Below are positions 18,969 to 28,941 of a stretch of DNA of 64,000 bases, one piece after another. The notes beneath the pieces were generated by a model, which was given only the letters and a program-made list of their open reading frames with translations, was not told where the DNA came from and made no database searches. How positions within the stretch are numbered: position 1 is the stretch's first letter; the number at the start of each line of letters is the position of its first letter. Location: NCBI RefSeq assembly GCF_003096075.1, contig NZ_CP015449.1, forward strand, positions 3,031,001 through 3,095,000, written 5' to 3'. The position numbers and the translations under genes are program-made. Source of the stretch: Dietzia lutea (GTDB taxonomy: Bacteria > Actinomycetota > Actinomycetes > Mycobacteriales > Mycobacteriaceae).

Positions 18969-19931
18969 ATGATCCGCACCCATGATGAGGTCGAGCTCGA
19001 CACAGTCGTGCGCTCGAAGGAGGTGCTCACAGACGGGGTGGTCTCACTTCTGCTCGTGCGCGCCGATGGCGAGAGCATGCCCGCCTGGACCCCGGGGGCA
19101 CACATCGATATCGAGCTCGCCGACGGCATCGTGCGGCAGTACTCGCTCTGCGGCGAACCCGATGATCTGTCCAGCTGGCGGATCGCCATCCTGCGCGAGC
19201 CCGAGTCCCGCGGCGGCTCTCGATTCATCCACGACGAGTTGAGCGCCGGCGACCGCGTACGCGTCAAGGGGCCACGAAACCACTTCGTACTCGAGACGTC
19301 CTGCCAGAGCATCCTGTTCATCGCCGGTGGGATCGGCATCACCCCGATCCGCACGATGGTCGAGGAGGCCTCGCGAGTCGGGCTCGACTGGAATCTCGTC
19401 TACGGTGGACGCAGTCGGTCGTCGATGGCGTTCGCCGACGAACTCGTCGAACGACATGGTGAGCGCGTGCGACTGCTTCCCCACGACGAAGCCGGACTGC
19501 TCCCCCTGGCCGAGCTCCTCTCCGACGTGGTGCCCGATCGACTGGTCTACTGCTGCGGCCCTGAGGCTCTCATCTCAGCGGTCGAGGACGGCGTGCGCCA
19601 CTGGCCGGCCGGCACGCTCCGGATGGAACGTTTCAGCCCGCGCCAGGAGGAGATCGGCGAACAGACGTCGTTCGAGATCGAGATCGGCTCCACCGGCCAG
19701 ATCGTCACCGTCGACGAAGACACCTCAGCCCTCGACGCTCTCCGAGAGGCCGGTTTCGACATCGACGTCTCGTGCACCGAAGGCGTCTGCGGGACCTGCG
19801 AGACAGGGGTGCTGAGCGGCATCCCCCTACACCTGGACTCCGTACTCACCGACGACGAACGGGAAGCAAACGATACTATGTTCCCATGCGTCTCTCGCGC
19901 GAAGAGTGAGCGACTCACGCTCAACCTGTGA
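18969..19931 (+). CDS. Phthalate-dioxygenase-type reductase (FMN, NAD(P)H, 2Fe-2S)
   Basis: 320-residue electron-transfer protein with three domains. Flavin domain: RQYS at 56-59. Nucleotide domain: GGIGITP at 120-126 and the CGPEAL segment at 196-201. C-terminal plant-type 2Fe-2S domain: Cys269, Cys274, Cys277 and Cys307. It moves electrons from NAD(P)H to an oxygenase. The only Rieske oxygenase in the window (26434-27840) is the natural partner, although that operon also has its own ferredoxin. ATG at 18969 follows GAGGAGGAACG. The gene lies directly behind a dead acyl-CoA dehydrogenase and before IS debris. Confidence 0.95.
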   Translation: MIRTHDEVELDTVVRSKEVLTDGVVSLLLVRADGESMPAWTPGAHIDIELADGIVRQYSLCGEPDDLSSWRIAILREPESRGGSRFIHDELSAGDRVRVKGPRNHFVLETSCQSILFIAGGIGITPIRTMVEEASRVGLDWNLVYGGRSRSSMAFADELVERHGERVRLLPHDEAGLLPLAELLSDVVPDRLVYCCGPEALISAVEDGVRHWPAGTLRMERFSPRQEEIGEQTSFEIEIGSTGQIVTVDEDTSALDALREAGFDIDVSCTEGVCGTCETGVLSGIPLHLDSVLTDDEREANDTMFPCVSRAKSERLTLNL

Positions 19932-19979
19932 AGCCCTCTCGATAGTGCCTCGTGTATTAAGCAGCTTGAGGCGCACCTG

Positions 19980-20107
19980 GGATCGTGAACAGCCGCTTGA
20001 TTCGAAGGGTCAAAATGTCCTTCGCTACCTTGGGACACGATCGCGTCGGAGTCGCGGAAAACCCAGATCACGTCCTTGCGGAACTCCTTGGGAAACGCCT
20101 TCGGGAC
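19980..20107 (-). pseudogene. IS3-family orfA remnant
   Basis: Minus-strand text VPKAFPKEFRKDVIWVFRDS matches the N-terminus of an IS3 orfA, then decays. Same element type as 12082-12300. Confidence 0.65.
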
Positions 20108-20173
20108 GGTACACATTCTTCCATCGTCGATACCCTTCGACGCAAATGTCACCTATCCGTGCAGCAGTCCCGA

Positions 20174-20430
20174 CAGTGAACGAGCCGACCTCGGACTCGA
20201 TGGTCTTCGAGAGGGGCCGTTTCGGGGCGTTCGCTTGGCCGGTGCCGGCTCACCCTTCTCGTAGCCCAGTTGGCCTGTCAGCTCCGACTGCAGACCCGCG
20301 TCAACGTGGTCTCGAGCTAGGCAGGCAGCGGCCCGTCCGAGCCGGTGATCTCATCCTCGCCGAATCGATCTTGGCGAACAACTCGTCCAGCGCTCCGCTG
20401 GCCTGAAGTGAGCGACGAGCTCATTGAACC
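20174..20430 (-). pseudogene. IS256-family transposase fragment (N-terminal part)
   Basis: The plus-strand sequence parallels 6499-6760 of the IS256 element with small indels. The fragment therefore encodes, in reverse, the N-terminal part of the same transposase. No intact frame is left. Confidence 0.75.
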
Positions 20431-20449
20431 GCCCCAGGTTTCCCGCCGC

Positions 20450-21147
20450 TCCCTATGTGCGTTGCAGCTCTCGGTTGAAAGCGGCGCAGTAGCTTTGCTC
20501 GAACTCGCCCGGCTGGACGTAGCCCAGGCTCGAGCGGAGCTGGCCCTTGTTGTACCACTCGACCCAGCCGGCGGTCGCGTACTCGATGTCGGCGAGCGAC
20601 TTGTACGGCCCGTCGCGGAAGATCGACGAGCGGATACACTGGGCCGCCTTGTACAGCCCGTTGATCGTCTCTGGGCGCGTTGTCGTAGGGGTCGCCGACG
20701 CTGCCGTTCGATGGTTCCATCCCCTCGAGGGCGAGGCGTGCGGTGAACGCTACAGAGGTGTATTGGCTGTCCGCATCGCAGTGGCTGATCATTGACTTCG
20801 ACTCGACGGGGGCCCTCGCGGTCGCGTTGTCATAGCGCAACCCGTAGCGGCGTCACCACCGGATCCGTGGCCATGGTGGTGTCTGCGTTCTAGGCGACGA
20901 GGCGCTGGGCGGAAACTCGGGCGGTGAACGCCATGTAGGTGAAGCCGGCCCACGTTCGGACGTAGGTGAAGCCAGCGCCCCACACACGGTCGGGGCGAAC
21001 AGAGGTGAAGTCCCGGTCCAGCAGGTCCGGCTTTCGCACAGCGTCCGGAGCTGGAGCGGTCGTGTACACCTTTTTGGCCCTGGTCACATCGAATAGACCT
21101 AATATGCGTATCGCGCGGTCCACCGCCCCGGGACTCGCTGTGGTCAT
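20450..21147 (-). pseudogene. IS3-family orfB remnant
   Basis: Minus-strand pieces KPDLLDRDFTSVRPDRVWGAGFTYV (split here: DLLDRDFTSVRPDRVWGAG, FTYVRTWAGFTYMAF) from about 21147, then HCDADSQYTSVAFTARLALEG and GSVGDPYDNA, are the DDE region of an IS3 transposase. The rest is frame-shifted. No complete copy of this subgroup occurs in the window. Confidence 0.75.
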
Positions 21148-21290
21148 GTGAGGGACCCCTTTCGGAAAGCAGGGTTCTGACGATCGGGTAGCGCGAGTAT
21201 GAGCATCCGATAGCGGTGCCAGTCACCGTGTGTTCGTGTCGGTTCTACGCGTGGCAACTGGGCTGCGCGTGTTTCCGAACAGGAGGCACG

Positions 21291-22938
21291 GTGACTGATT
21301 GCCGATTGGTGATGTCGCTACTGCTGCAGGACAGGTCCTACCGGGACATCGAGGCGATCGCGGGTTGCTCGCACCGCACGGTCGCGAAGGCGAAGAAGGT
21401 GTGTCGCGAGCATGGGCTGACCGCCGCCGGCCAGGTCGAGGCGCTCAGCGGCGAGGAGATCGACGCCTTGTTCGCCGACGGGCGTAAGACGCCGTCGGCG
21501 GAGTTCGTGGCCTTCGACGTGGAGGAGATGGTCAAGAGGCGCTCGGGCAAGAAGAAGCTACCGCTGCGAGTGCTCTGGGCCAACTACCTCGACACCGGCG
21601 GCACGCCGGGGCAACGGCACTACAGCTATCAGCGGTTCTGCCAGATCATCGGCGAGTACGTCGAGGTAAATCAGCTGACGATGAGGATCATGCACGTGCC
21701 CGGGCACACGATGCAGGTCGACTGGGCGGGCACGAAGATGGCGATCTTCGACCCCGTCACCGGCGCTAAGACCACAGTGTCGGTGTTTGTGGCCACGCTG
21801 CCGTACTCGGGGATGGTCTTCGCCTGCGGCTGCGTGGACGAGAAGATGCCGAGCTGGCTCGATGCCCACCTTCTGGCCTTCGAGTACTTCGGCGGCGCCG
21901 CCCAGGTGATCGTCCCGGACAATGCCTCGACGGCATCGAACCAGATCGCCCGCGGCGACCGGGCCCGCGAGGTCAACCGGGAGTACCGAGACTTCCTCGA
22001 ATACCACCACACCGCCGCCGTACCCACTCGGCCGGTTCGCCCGAAAGACAAGGGCAACGTCGAAGCCGCGGTGAAGGTGGTGACGAACTGGGTGATCGGA
22101 CGGCTGGCCGATCGACGGTTCGCGAGCCTGGACGATCTGAACGAGGCGATCGCCGCCGAGGTGGAGGCGATCAACGACCGGACACCGTTCCGCGGCCAGA
22201 AGACCAGCCGCCGCGAGCTATTCACCGAGCACGAGAAGTCCGAACTGATCGCTCTGCCCGAGGCTCGCTGGCAGCCGGTCATCTGGAAGAAGTCCAAGGT
22301 CAACCGGGACTATCACGTCGAGATCGCCACGGTGAAGTACTCGGTGCCCTACACCTTCGCCGGCCAGCACGTCGATGCGGGTGATCACCGGCCCCACACT
22401 CACGGTCATGGCTGGCGGGGAGGTCATCGCCTCCCACACCGTCTCCGGTAAGCGACATTCGTTCGTCACCGCCCCTGACCACGTGCCCGCTCAGCATCTG
22501 CAGTCATCCGACCTGTGGTCGCGGGCCTACTTCGTGCGCCAGGCCCACAAGATCGGGCCGCACACCGTCGCCGCGATCAGCGAGGTACTGGATCGTCAGC
22601 GCATCGAAGCGCAGGGCTACCGCTCGTGCCAGAACATCCTCGCCCTCGCCCGCGGGGACAACAAGCAGCTCCTCGAGCGGGCCTGCGGCCAACTCGTCTC
22701 TAAAACCGCACGCCGGGCGATCAGCTACACCGCCGCCAAGTTGGCGGCCCTGCGAGCCCAGGCCGCTTCCCGGCCCACGACCACGGCGGCGCCGCCTGCA
22801 ACGACGGCCCGGTTGGAGCCGCCGGCGGGGCGGCGAGATACCACCGGAGCGCATCTGGCCGGGCCTGAGCAGTTCAGTCTCGCCGCCCTGACCGGCCGCC
22901 CGAGCGCCGGCATCGCGGGGCAGGAGGAGCTGCAGTGA
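21291..22938 (+). pseudogene. istA: IS21-family transposase istA, one frameshift
   Basis: GTG 21291 with AGGAGG upstream. The protein has an N-terminal helix-turn-helix (DIEAIAGCSHRTVAKAKK), a DDE integrase core (HTMQVDWAGTKM carries the first Asp, VIVPDNAST the second, DKGNVEAAVK the Glu), and a C-terminal part. Near 22378 the frame changes: GQHVDA in the first frame continues as RVITGPTLTVMAGGE in the next, which fits loss of two bases. The stop at 22938 overlaps the start of the istB-like frame at 22935. Apart from that lesion it is well conserved. Confidence 0.88.
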
Positions 22939-23695
22939 CTGAACGTCATCTCACCGACGCCGACATGCCGCTGTTCACTCAGTTGAGGATGACCGCGTTC
23001 GGACAGACCGTCATCGATCTGGCCAACGATCCCGCCTGCGACGAGTGGACGTTCTCCGAGAAGATCTTCCACGCCCTAGACAAAGAGATCACGGCCAGGC
23101 AGGAACGCCGGACCCAGAAACTACTCAAGGCCTGAAAGATCGCCAAACCCTGACGCCTGCGTAGAAGAGATCCGCTACCTGCCTGACCGCAACGTCAACC
23201 GCGAGCTAATCGCACGTCTTTCCAGCTGTCAATGGATCGACGCCACTCGTAATCTCGTCGTGCTCGGCCAGTCCAGCGTGGGCAAGACCTACCTCGCCCA
23301 GGCGCTTCTCAATGCCGCGTGCCGAAAGTACTACACCGCGAGGTTCTTCCGCCTCGACGACCTGGCCAACCGGCTCGCCGTGCTGGAGCCGACCTCGCAG
23401 CGCAGGCTGGACTTCCTCACCGACCTGCACAACTGCGACCTGCTGGTTCTGGACGACTTCCTGACCACCCCGGTGGCCCCGCACACCGCGGCGGAGCTGC
23501 TCGGGCATCCTTGCCGCTCGGGAAGGGCGAGGATCGACTCTGGTGACCTCGCAGTTCGATCCGCCCGATTGGTACAAGTCGCTCCAAGACGCGGTCATCG
23601 CCGAATCGATCCTCAACCGCATCGTCGCCGGCGCCGAGATCATCGCCCTCGACGGACCCAACATGAGACGACACCTCGCCACGGCAACGCCATAG
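22935..23695 (+). pseudogene. istB: istB helper ATPase, broken by frameshifts
   Basis: Begins TERHLTDADMPLFTQLRMTAF, then a stop at 23133-23135 interrupts the frame. The ATPase core resumes in another frame with LVVLGQSSVGKTYLAQALL (Walker A) and CDLLVLDDF (Walker B). Near 23505-23530 the frame changes again and the C-terminus reads TLVTSQFDPPDWYKSLQD, ending at 23695. IstB normally assists IstA in IS21 transposition; this copy should not. Confidence 0.8.
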
Positions 23696-23701
23696 CGGCC
23701 A

Positions 23702-23742
23702 AGCGGTCGGACGGGCCGCTATCCGATGCCCGTCCGACCGCT
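23702..23742 (+). terminator. Hairpin downstream of istB
   Basis: A perfect 14-bp inverted repeat, agcggtcggacggg and its complement, at 23702-23715 and 23729-23742 with a 13-base loop. It starts 7 bases after the istB stop. No T-run follows, as is common in actinobacteria. Confidence 0.6.
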
Positions 23743-24476
23743 ACCCGATCATCAGAACCGCGCTTTCCGAAAAGCGTCCCAAACAGGTCAGCCCGGCGCA
23801 CCTCGAGGAGCAGCTTCCGTGGACCAGCCGCCCGCCGGCCGCCACCCAACGTATCGAGCTGTTCGCGACGCCGCCCGTACAGCCCGGCTGGCTGCATCCT
23901 CTGGCGCCACCATGCATCGGGCTTCCACACCAGCTGCCGGACGAGGCCCTCCATTTTAGCGTCGCTGACGACTCTGGTTGCCACCGCCCGGCGGGGTGAG
24001 GTCCACATCCGATAAGTGCGTGCGGCGATCTTCAAGGCCTGCTTTGCGCAGGCCACGGCAAACCGACTCGACCGCATGCTCTTCGGCCCTCATATGGTCG
24101 ACGAGTTCGCAGATCACCGGCAACGCGGTCGAGCTCCCCCGCGAAGAAGATTGAGGCCCGGCGCATGCTCTCCGGGTTTTCGGTCAGCCGTTGGTTCTCG
24201 GCCGTGGGACGGTTGGGCTTTGCGTTGTCCTTGGTGCTGGTGCCGGGGCGTGTCCGGGCGTCGATGTTGGGTGCGCGGCCCACTTCCGGATTGTCTGCTT
24301 GTCCGCGGGATCGATTTTGTTCGGCGTGTAACTCTCCTCCTGGGCTTGTGGAGGAGGTGGCGGGGAATCTGGGGCGGTTCGATTCTCGCCTTGTTTGGGC
24401 TGGTACCTGGGGGTTGGGTGTGGTTGTGGTGACGGTACGCCTGGGGGTGGTGTCCGGGCGCACCGTCGGGTGGGGG
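23743..24476. other. Intergenic region with an IS3 fragment
   Basis: At 24080-24210 the minus strand reads AENQRLTENPESMRRASIFF, the C-terminal coiled region of an IS3 orfA, and is nearly identical to 55740-55877. The rest, including 24215-24476, has no gene I can support. It separates the IS21 element from the permease stop. Confidence 0.55.
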
Positions 24477-25325
24477 TTATTGCCAGCGGAGGAGCCAGCG
24501 TTCGAAGCGTTCGGTGAGGAAGCCCAGGACGACGGCGACGAAGGCGAGCATGACCAGGACGGCGAAGACGCCGTTGGTGTTGAGGGCGTTGGAGTTGGAG
24601 ACGATTTCCAGGCCGAGTCCGTTTCTGGCGGCGATCATTTCGCTGGCGACGACGCCGAGCAGGCCGTAGGTGACGCAGAGTCGGAAGCCGGCCATGACGG
24701 AGGGTACGGCGAAGGGTAGGGCGACTTTGCGCATGACGGCCCAGCCTTTGAGTCCCAGGAGTTTGGACACCGATTGCAGGTCGGGGTCGACGTTGCGGAC
24801 GCCGGCGCGGGTGTTGAGCAGCATGATGAATACGACGATGGACACTGCCAGGACGACTTTGGCCCAGATGGTCAGTCCGAACCAGAGCAGGAACAGTGGT
24901 GCGAAGGCGATTCGGGGCAGGCTGTTGAGGGGGACGATGAAGGGTGAGCTGATTTTGTCGAGGAAGGGCGAGAGGGCCAGGATCAGTCCGATCAGGACGC
25001 CGGCGGGTACGCCGATGGCCAGGGCGAGCATGGTGGCTTGCAGTGTTGCTGCGGTCTGTTCAAGGAGGTTGCCGTTGACGAGCATCTCGACGAACTGCTG
25101 GTAGGTGCCGATGGGGCTACCGAAGAAGCGTTCCTCGATGACGCCTATGTTGACCAGCAGTTGCCAGCCACCCAGCACCAGGACGATGAAGCCGATCTGT
25201 CCGATGAGTACCAGTCCGCGGCGTTCGGCCAAGGGGACTTTCTTGGTGGGCGTGGCCGCCGGTGCCGCGGAGGGCTGCTCGCCCTCGGAAGGCCGCTCGA
25301 CCTCGGGGGGAAATGTCCTGGTCAC
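24477..25325 (-). CDS. ABC transporter permease, SsuC/TauC-type
   Basis: 282-residue inner-membrane protein of the binding-protein-dependent permease family used for sulfonates, taurine, nitrate and aromatic acids. A hydrophilic N-terminus of about 35 residues precedes the first membrane segment (LVLIGQIGFIVLVLGGW). Several further hydrophobic segments follow (LALAIGVPAGVLIGLILAL, VVLAVSIVVFIMLL, GVFAVLVMLAFVAVVLGF). The cytoplasmic coupling loop is around VSKLLGLKGWAVMRKVALP. Its start overlaps the ATPase stop by four bases, so the two are co-translated. No binding-protein gene is adjacent; candidates are at 42461, 50900 and 53573. Confidence 0.92.
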   Translation of the reverse strand: MTRTFPPEVERPSEGEQPSAAPAATPTKKVPLAERRGLVLIGQIGFIVLVLGGWQLLVNIGVIEERFFGSPIGTYQQFVEMLVNGNLLEQTAATLQATMLALAIGVPAGVLIGLILALSPFLDKISSPFIVPLNSLPRIAFAPLFLLWFGLTIWAKVVLAVSIVVFIMLLNTRAGVRNVDPDLQSVSKLLGLKGWAVMRKVALPFAVPSVMAGFRLCVTYGLLGVVASEMIAARNGLGLEIVSNSNALNTNGVFAVLVMLAFVAVVLGFLTERFERWLLRWQ

Positions 25326-26203
25326 TTGGTCTCGCCTTCCTGGAGCTTGTGGAACAACTCTTCGTGGAGTTCACGGAATGTGGGTTCGAACATCAGGTCG
25401 GCGAGATGCTCAGAGCGCGGTCTGCGCAGGTCGACGAACTGGTCGGTTGCTATCCGGCCCGGGCGGGGGAGCATGACCACGACCCGATCGGCCAGCAGGA
25501 GTGCTTCTTGGAGGTCGTGGGTGACGAACAGCACGGTCTTGGGGGTTTCGGAGGTCTCGAGGATGCGGGAGAACTCGGCCTGGATGCGCAGTTTGGTCTG
25601 GGCGTCCAGGGCGGCGAAGGGCTCGTCCATCAGCAGGATCGACGGGTCGGGGGCCAGTGTGCGGGCGATCGCGGCTCGCTGGCGCATGCCGTGGGAGAGC
25701 TGTCGGGGGAAGGCTTTGCCGAATCCGTTGAGTCCGACCATGTCGAGGAGTTGGTCGGCGCGTTCCTGGGCGCGTGTACGTGACCAGTTCTTGTCCGTCT
25801 CGAGTCCGAGGGTGACGTTGCGTTCGATGCGCCTCCAGGGCAGCAGGCCGTCGCGGGCGAACATGTAGCCCACGCTGGGTGGGGGGCACTTGGGGACCTC
25901 GCCGTTGACTGTCAGTGATCCGGAGGTCTGCTTGACCAGCCCGGCGAACATGTTGAGCAGGCTGGTCTTGCCACAGCCGCTGGCGCCGACGAGGGCGACG
26001 AACTGGCCCTGGGGCACCTCGAGGGTGACGTTGCGTAGCGCCTCGACGCCCTCGGAACGCCCGGTGCTGCCGCTTGAGGGGTAGGTCAGGGTCACGTCGA
26101 TGGCGGACAGGGTGGCGGCGCCGGGTTCCGGTGCCCGATGGTGGCCCGTGGTCGGGCCGGGGACGCCGACAGCCTCGTCCGGCGTGGTGTAGTTCATTGT
26201 CAT
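25322..26203 (-). CDS. ABC transporter ATP-binding protein, SsuB/TauB-type
   Basis: 293 residues. Walker A GASGCGKT (73-80), signature LSHGMRQR (169-176), Walker B ILLMDEP (189-195) and switch His229 are all present, so it should hydrolyse ATP to drive the partner permease. The first 40 residues are an extension before the usual start of the domain. ATG 26203 has GGGAG 8 bases upstream and the frame is open further upstream by chance. Order and overlap with the permease indicate one transport unit. Expression probably comes from the Rieske operon promoter or from the 230-base gap before it. Confidence 0.95.
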   Translation of the reverse strand: MTMNYTTPDEAVGVPGPTTGHHRAPEPGAATLSAIDVTLTYPSSGSTGRSEGVEALRNVTLEVPQGQFVALVGASGCGKTSLLNMFAGLVKQTSGSLTVNGEVPKCPPPSVGYMFARDGLLPWRRIERNVTLGLETDKNWSRTRAQERADQLLDMVGLNGFGKAFPRQLSHGMRQRAAIARTLAPDPSILLMDEPFAALDAQTKLRIQAEFSRILETSETPKTVLFVTHDLQEALLLADRVVVMLPRPGRIATDQFVDLRRPRSEHLADLMFEPTFRELHEELFHKLQEGETK

Positions 26204-26433
26204 TTCACTTACTCCCGATTCGGCGGACCCGGCCAGGGCGTCGCCATGATGCTTGGTGATGGTTCTGACGAGACAGTTCGCGGCGGGGTGTGAAAAAATG
26301 CGCCACCGCACTCCGCGGGGTCCTCGCGAGTCAACGGGCCAACAACCCGCCTGCCCTCCGCCACCGCTCACCAGAGATTGGGTGGCAGACGCTCGGCTGC
26401 TCGCCGAGTTGACCCCTTCAAATGTTACCTCCC

Positions 26434-27840
26434 TCACATCTTCTTGGTCATGGATGGGTCCTTTTGGGCGTACCTGAGTAGTGTTCGGTAGAAGTTGATG
26501 ATCCGGATCTCGGATGCTCCTACGGTCACCTCGGTCACGGCTCGGCCATGTAGGCCCTGTTGGACTTCGCCGATATTGTCGAAGTCCTGATCCAGGACGA
26601 GTCCGAAGCTGGTGGTGTCGATGCTCAGATGCTCCGTGGGTGCGGGCTCGGGCATCGGCTCGTTCAGATCGGGCACCCGCAGGGTGTAAATGTCGAACCA
26701 GCATCGGTCGGGGTCGGTCGCGTGGGGGCGGGCCCGGAACAACAGCATCGCGCCGGCGTGGAGATTGAACGCCATCGACGGGAAGATGTGGTAGTGGTAG
26801 TCGTCCACGAGCTGGGCTTCGACCAAGCCCGAGTAGTCGTGGCCGAGTATCTTGCCTCGCTTGCGGGTCTCCTCGATCAAGTGGTCCCGGACCGTGCCGG
26901 GGCCGATCCACTCCCCGTTGTCGTCGAAGTGCTCGGGGGGGAAAGTGAGCTTCTGCGGTGGTGGGGGCGGTGTCTTCTTATCGCGCGTGGCCACCTTGCC
27001 GGCGACGGTGTGGTACTGCTCGTACACCTCGGCCTGGTCAATGTGCTCGAGCCGCATGCTCGGCACGCCGAACGGCACGATCATCCGGGTGTGGTCGCCC
27101 ATGACCTGAAATTTGGTGTTGAAGTCGTCGATGTACGGCATGATCTGCGGGTGGATGCCCTGGACGTGGTAGGTCTCGATGAAGGCTTCGAGCACGACTT
27201 TCCAGTTGCAGGGCAGCTCGACGACGGTGTGCATCGTGGCCCGGAGGTTCTCGAGGTGGTACGGGGTCAGCTGCTCGACGATCGGTCCGAGGTAGTCGAC
27301 GAGTGTGGGACCGTGGGGATCGGGGTTGAGGAAGACGAAGCCCCCGAAGACGTCGCAGAGGATCTCGCCGAGGTCCAGGTCGTCCTCGTCCGCGCCGGGG
27401 AACCACTGCTTGTTCGGGATGTCCTTGAGTGAGCCGTCGAGTCCCCAGCACCAATAGTGGTACCCGCACCGGAGTTCGTCGCTGTTGCCCGAGCCCGTCC
27501 GGATGAGCTTGCCGCGGTGACGGCAGGTGTTCTGGAAGGCCCGCAGGACCCCATCCTCGCCCCGCACGATGAGGTAGGACTGCCGGCCGATGACGTACTC
27601 GTGGTAGTCACCGACGTTGGCCACCTCCTCCTCACGGCAGGCGAGCTGCCACGTTGCCATCCAGACCTTCTCGAACTCCTCCGAGAGCACGTCTGGGCTG
27701 GTGTACCGCTCGGTCGGGATTTTGGTGTCCTGTGCGGTGATGCCCAGTTCCTCCGGGAACTGGAGTTCCTGCGGGAACTCGATGCGGTTGGCGTGGACGT
27801 TGCTGTGTATCTCGTTGAGCTGTTCTTGGTCGATGCTCAT
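26434..27840 (-). CDS. Rieske non-heme iron oxygenase, alpha subunit
   Basis: 468 residues, aromatic-ring-hydroxylating type. The Rieske 2Fe-2S site is Cys106-x-His108 and Cys125-x2-His128. The mononuclear iron site is seen in EAFIETYHVQGIH with His225 and His230. It would hydroxylate or dioxygenate a substrate using O2 and electrons from a reductase/ferredoxin. No beta subunit is adjacent, so it is probably an alpha-only enzyme. The ATG at 27840 overlaps the ferredoxin stop in an ATGA. The operon also has a CoA ligase and an SDR, so the substrate could be a CoA thioester or a diol-forming ring; that is inference. Confidence 0.95.
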   Translation of the reverse strand: MSIDQEQLNEIHSNVHANRIEFPQELQFPEELGITAQDTKIPTERYTSPDVLSEEFEKVWMATWQLACREEEVANVGDYHEYVIGRQSYLIVRGEDGVLRAFQNTCRHRGKLIRTGSGNSDELRCGYHYWCWGLDGSLKDIPNKQWFPGADEDDLDLGEILCDVFGGFVFLNPDPHGPTLVDYLGPIVEQLTPYHLENLRATMHTVVELPCNWKVVLEAFIETYHVQGIHPQIMPYIDDFNTKFQVMGDHTRMIVPFGVPSMRLEHIDQAEVYEQYHTVAGKVATRDKKTPPPPPQKLTFPPEHFDDNGEWIGPGTVRDHLIEETRKRGKILGHDYSGLVEAQLVDDYHYHIFPSMAFNLHAGAMLLFRARPHATDPDRCWFDIYTLRVPDLNEPMPEPAPTEHLSIDTTSFGLVLDQDFDNIGEVQQGLHGRAVTEVTVGASEIRIINFYRTLLRYAQKDPSMTKKM

Positions 27841-28178
27841 TGTTGATTCCTCGGCTCTTGTGGTCTTACGCCGCGGCGTCGCACGGTGACGTCTGCTCGG
27901 AGTGTGGTCTGGCAGGCCAGCCGCTCGGATTCGGGTCGGAATGCGCCTCGTATCTTGCGTAGAGTGCTGCGCTCCTCGTCGGAGGCTTCAGACATTGCTT
28001 CGGCGCCGTCTTCGATCTCCATGACGCATCGGGCGCATCGTGCGTGGCCTCCGCAGATGGTGGGCCAGTAGTAGCCGGCTCGGTGCGCGGCGGCCATGAC
28101 GGTCTCGTTCTCTGCCACCGACAGGACGATTCCGGAGGGAAGGACCCGGGCCGTTGTGTGTGGGACAGGTTCGGTCAA
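27837..28178 (-). CDS. 2Fe-2S ferredoxin, TTG start
   Basis: 113-residue adrenodoxin/plant-type ferredoxin with Cys42, Cys48, Cys51 and Cys89. It carries single electrons, most simply to the adjacent Rieske oxygenase. No ATG or good GTG fits. A TTG at 28178 overlaps the SDR stop (TTGA) and gives the normal family length with the RVLPSGIVLSV strand intact, so I take it as the start with translational coupling. The stop overlaps the oxygenase start (ATGA). Four genes here are thus chained by overlaps. Confidence 0.85.
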   Translation of the reverse strand: MTEPVPHTTARVLPSGIVLSVAENETVMAAAHRAGYYWPTICGGHARCARCVMEIEDGAEAMSEASDEERSTLRKIRGAFRPESERLACQTTLRADVTVRRRGVRPQEPRNQQ

Positions 28179-28939
28179 AACTTGACCATTTTCGTGAAAC
28201 CCCCGTCCGCCACCACGTTGACGCCGGTGATGATGCTCGCCGCCGGGCTGGACAGGAAGGTGACCACCGAGGCGATCTCCTGCGGGGAGGCCATCGATCC
28301 GCGGGGAATCATCCCGAGGATGCGCTCGAACATCTCGGGGTTGTTGGTGCGGACGGTGTCCCAGGCGCCGCCCTCGAACAGCACCGGTCCGGGAGAGACG
28401 GCGTTGCAGCGGATGCCCTCGCCGGCCCACTTCTGGGCGTAGCCCGAGATCTGGTGGATCAGCGCGGCCTTGAGGGAGCCGTAGGCCACGGTCGGGTCGC
28501 CGAAGGTTTCGGTGGCGGCGGTGGTGCCGAGCGCGATGACCGAGGCGCGGGAGGACTTCTGCAGGTGGGGATGTGCGGCGACCATGAGGTGGTGGAAGCC
28601 CAGCACGTCGATGCGGAAGTTGCGCTCCCATGCCTCAAGTCCGGGGCCGCCCATGCCGCTGACGTTGGACACGACGATGTCCAGGCCTGCCAGGTCGTCG
28701 GCGGCCGAGGTGACCCAGCGGTTGATCTGGTCGGCGTCGGAGACGTCCACCGGTGTGGCGTGGACGCGTCCGGGTCCTTGGGTGGTGAGTTTCTCGGCGG
28801 CCTCGGCGAGTTGGTTCTCGTCGCGTCCGCAGATGGCGACGTTGGCCCCTTCTGCCACCAACTGCGTGGCGATCGCGAATCCGATGCCGCGGCTCGCGCC
28901 GGTGATGAGTGCGTTCGCGCCGGTGAGTCCAAGGTCCAT
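28175..28939 (-). CDS. SDR-family oxidoreductase
   Basis: 254 residues with TGASRGIG near residue 13, ALGTTAATETFGDPTVAYGSLK giving the catalytic Ser/Thr region and Tyr-x3-Lys (YGSLK), and a C-terminal GVNVVADGGFT typical of the family. NAG at the end of strand 4 is replaced by SNVSG. It probably dehydrogenates an alcohol or dihydrodiol formed by the oxygenase encoded two genes downstream. It starts 2 bases after the CoA-ligase stop and overlaps the ferredoxin start. Confidence 0.92.
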   Translation of the reverse strand: MDLGLTGANALITGASRGIGFAIATQLVAEGANVAICGRDENQLAEAAEKLTTQGPGRVHATPVDVSDADQINRWVTSAADDLAGLDIVVSNVSGMGGPGLEAWERNFRIDVLGFHHLMVAAHPHLQKSSRASVIALGTTAATETFGDPTVAYGSLKAALIHQISGYAQKWAGEGIRCNAVSPGPVLFEGGAWDTVRTNNPEMFERILGMIPRGSMASPQEIASVVTFLSSPAASIITGVNVVADGGFTKMVKF

Positions 28940-28941
28940 TG

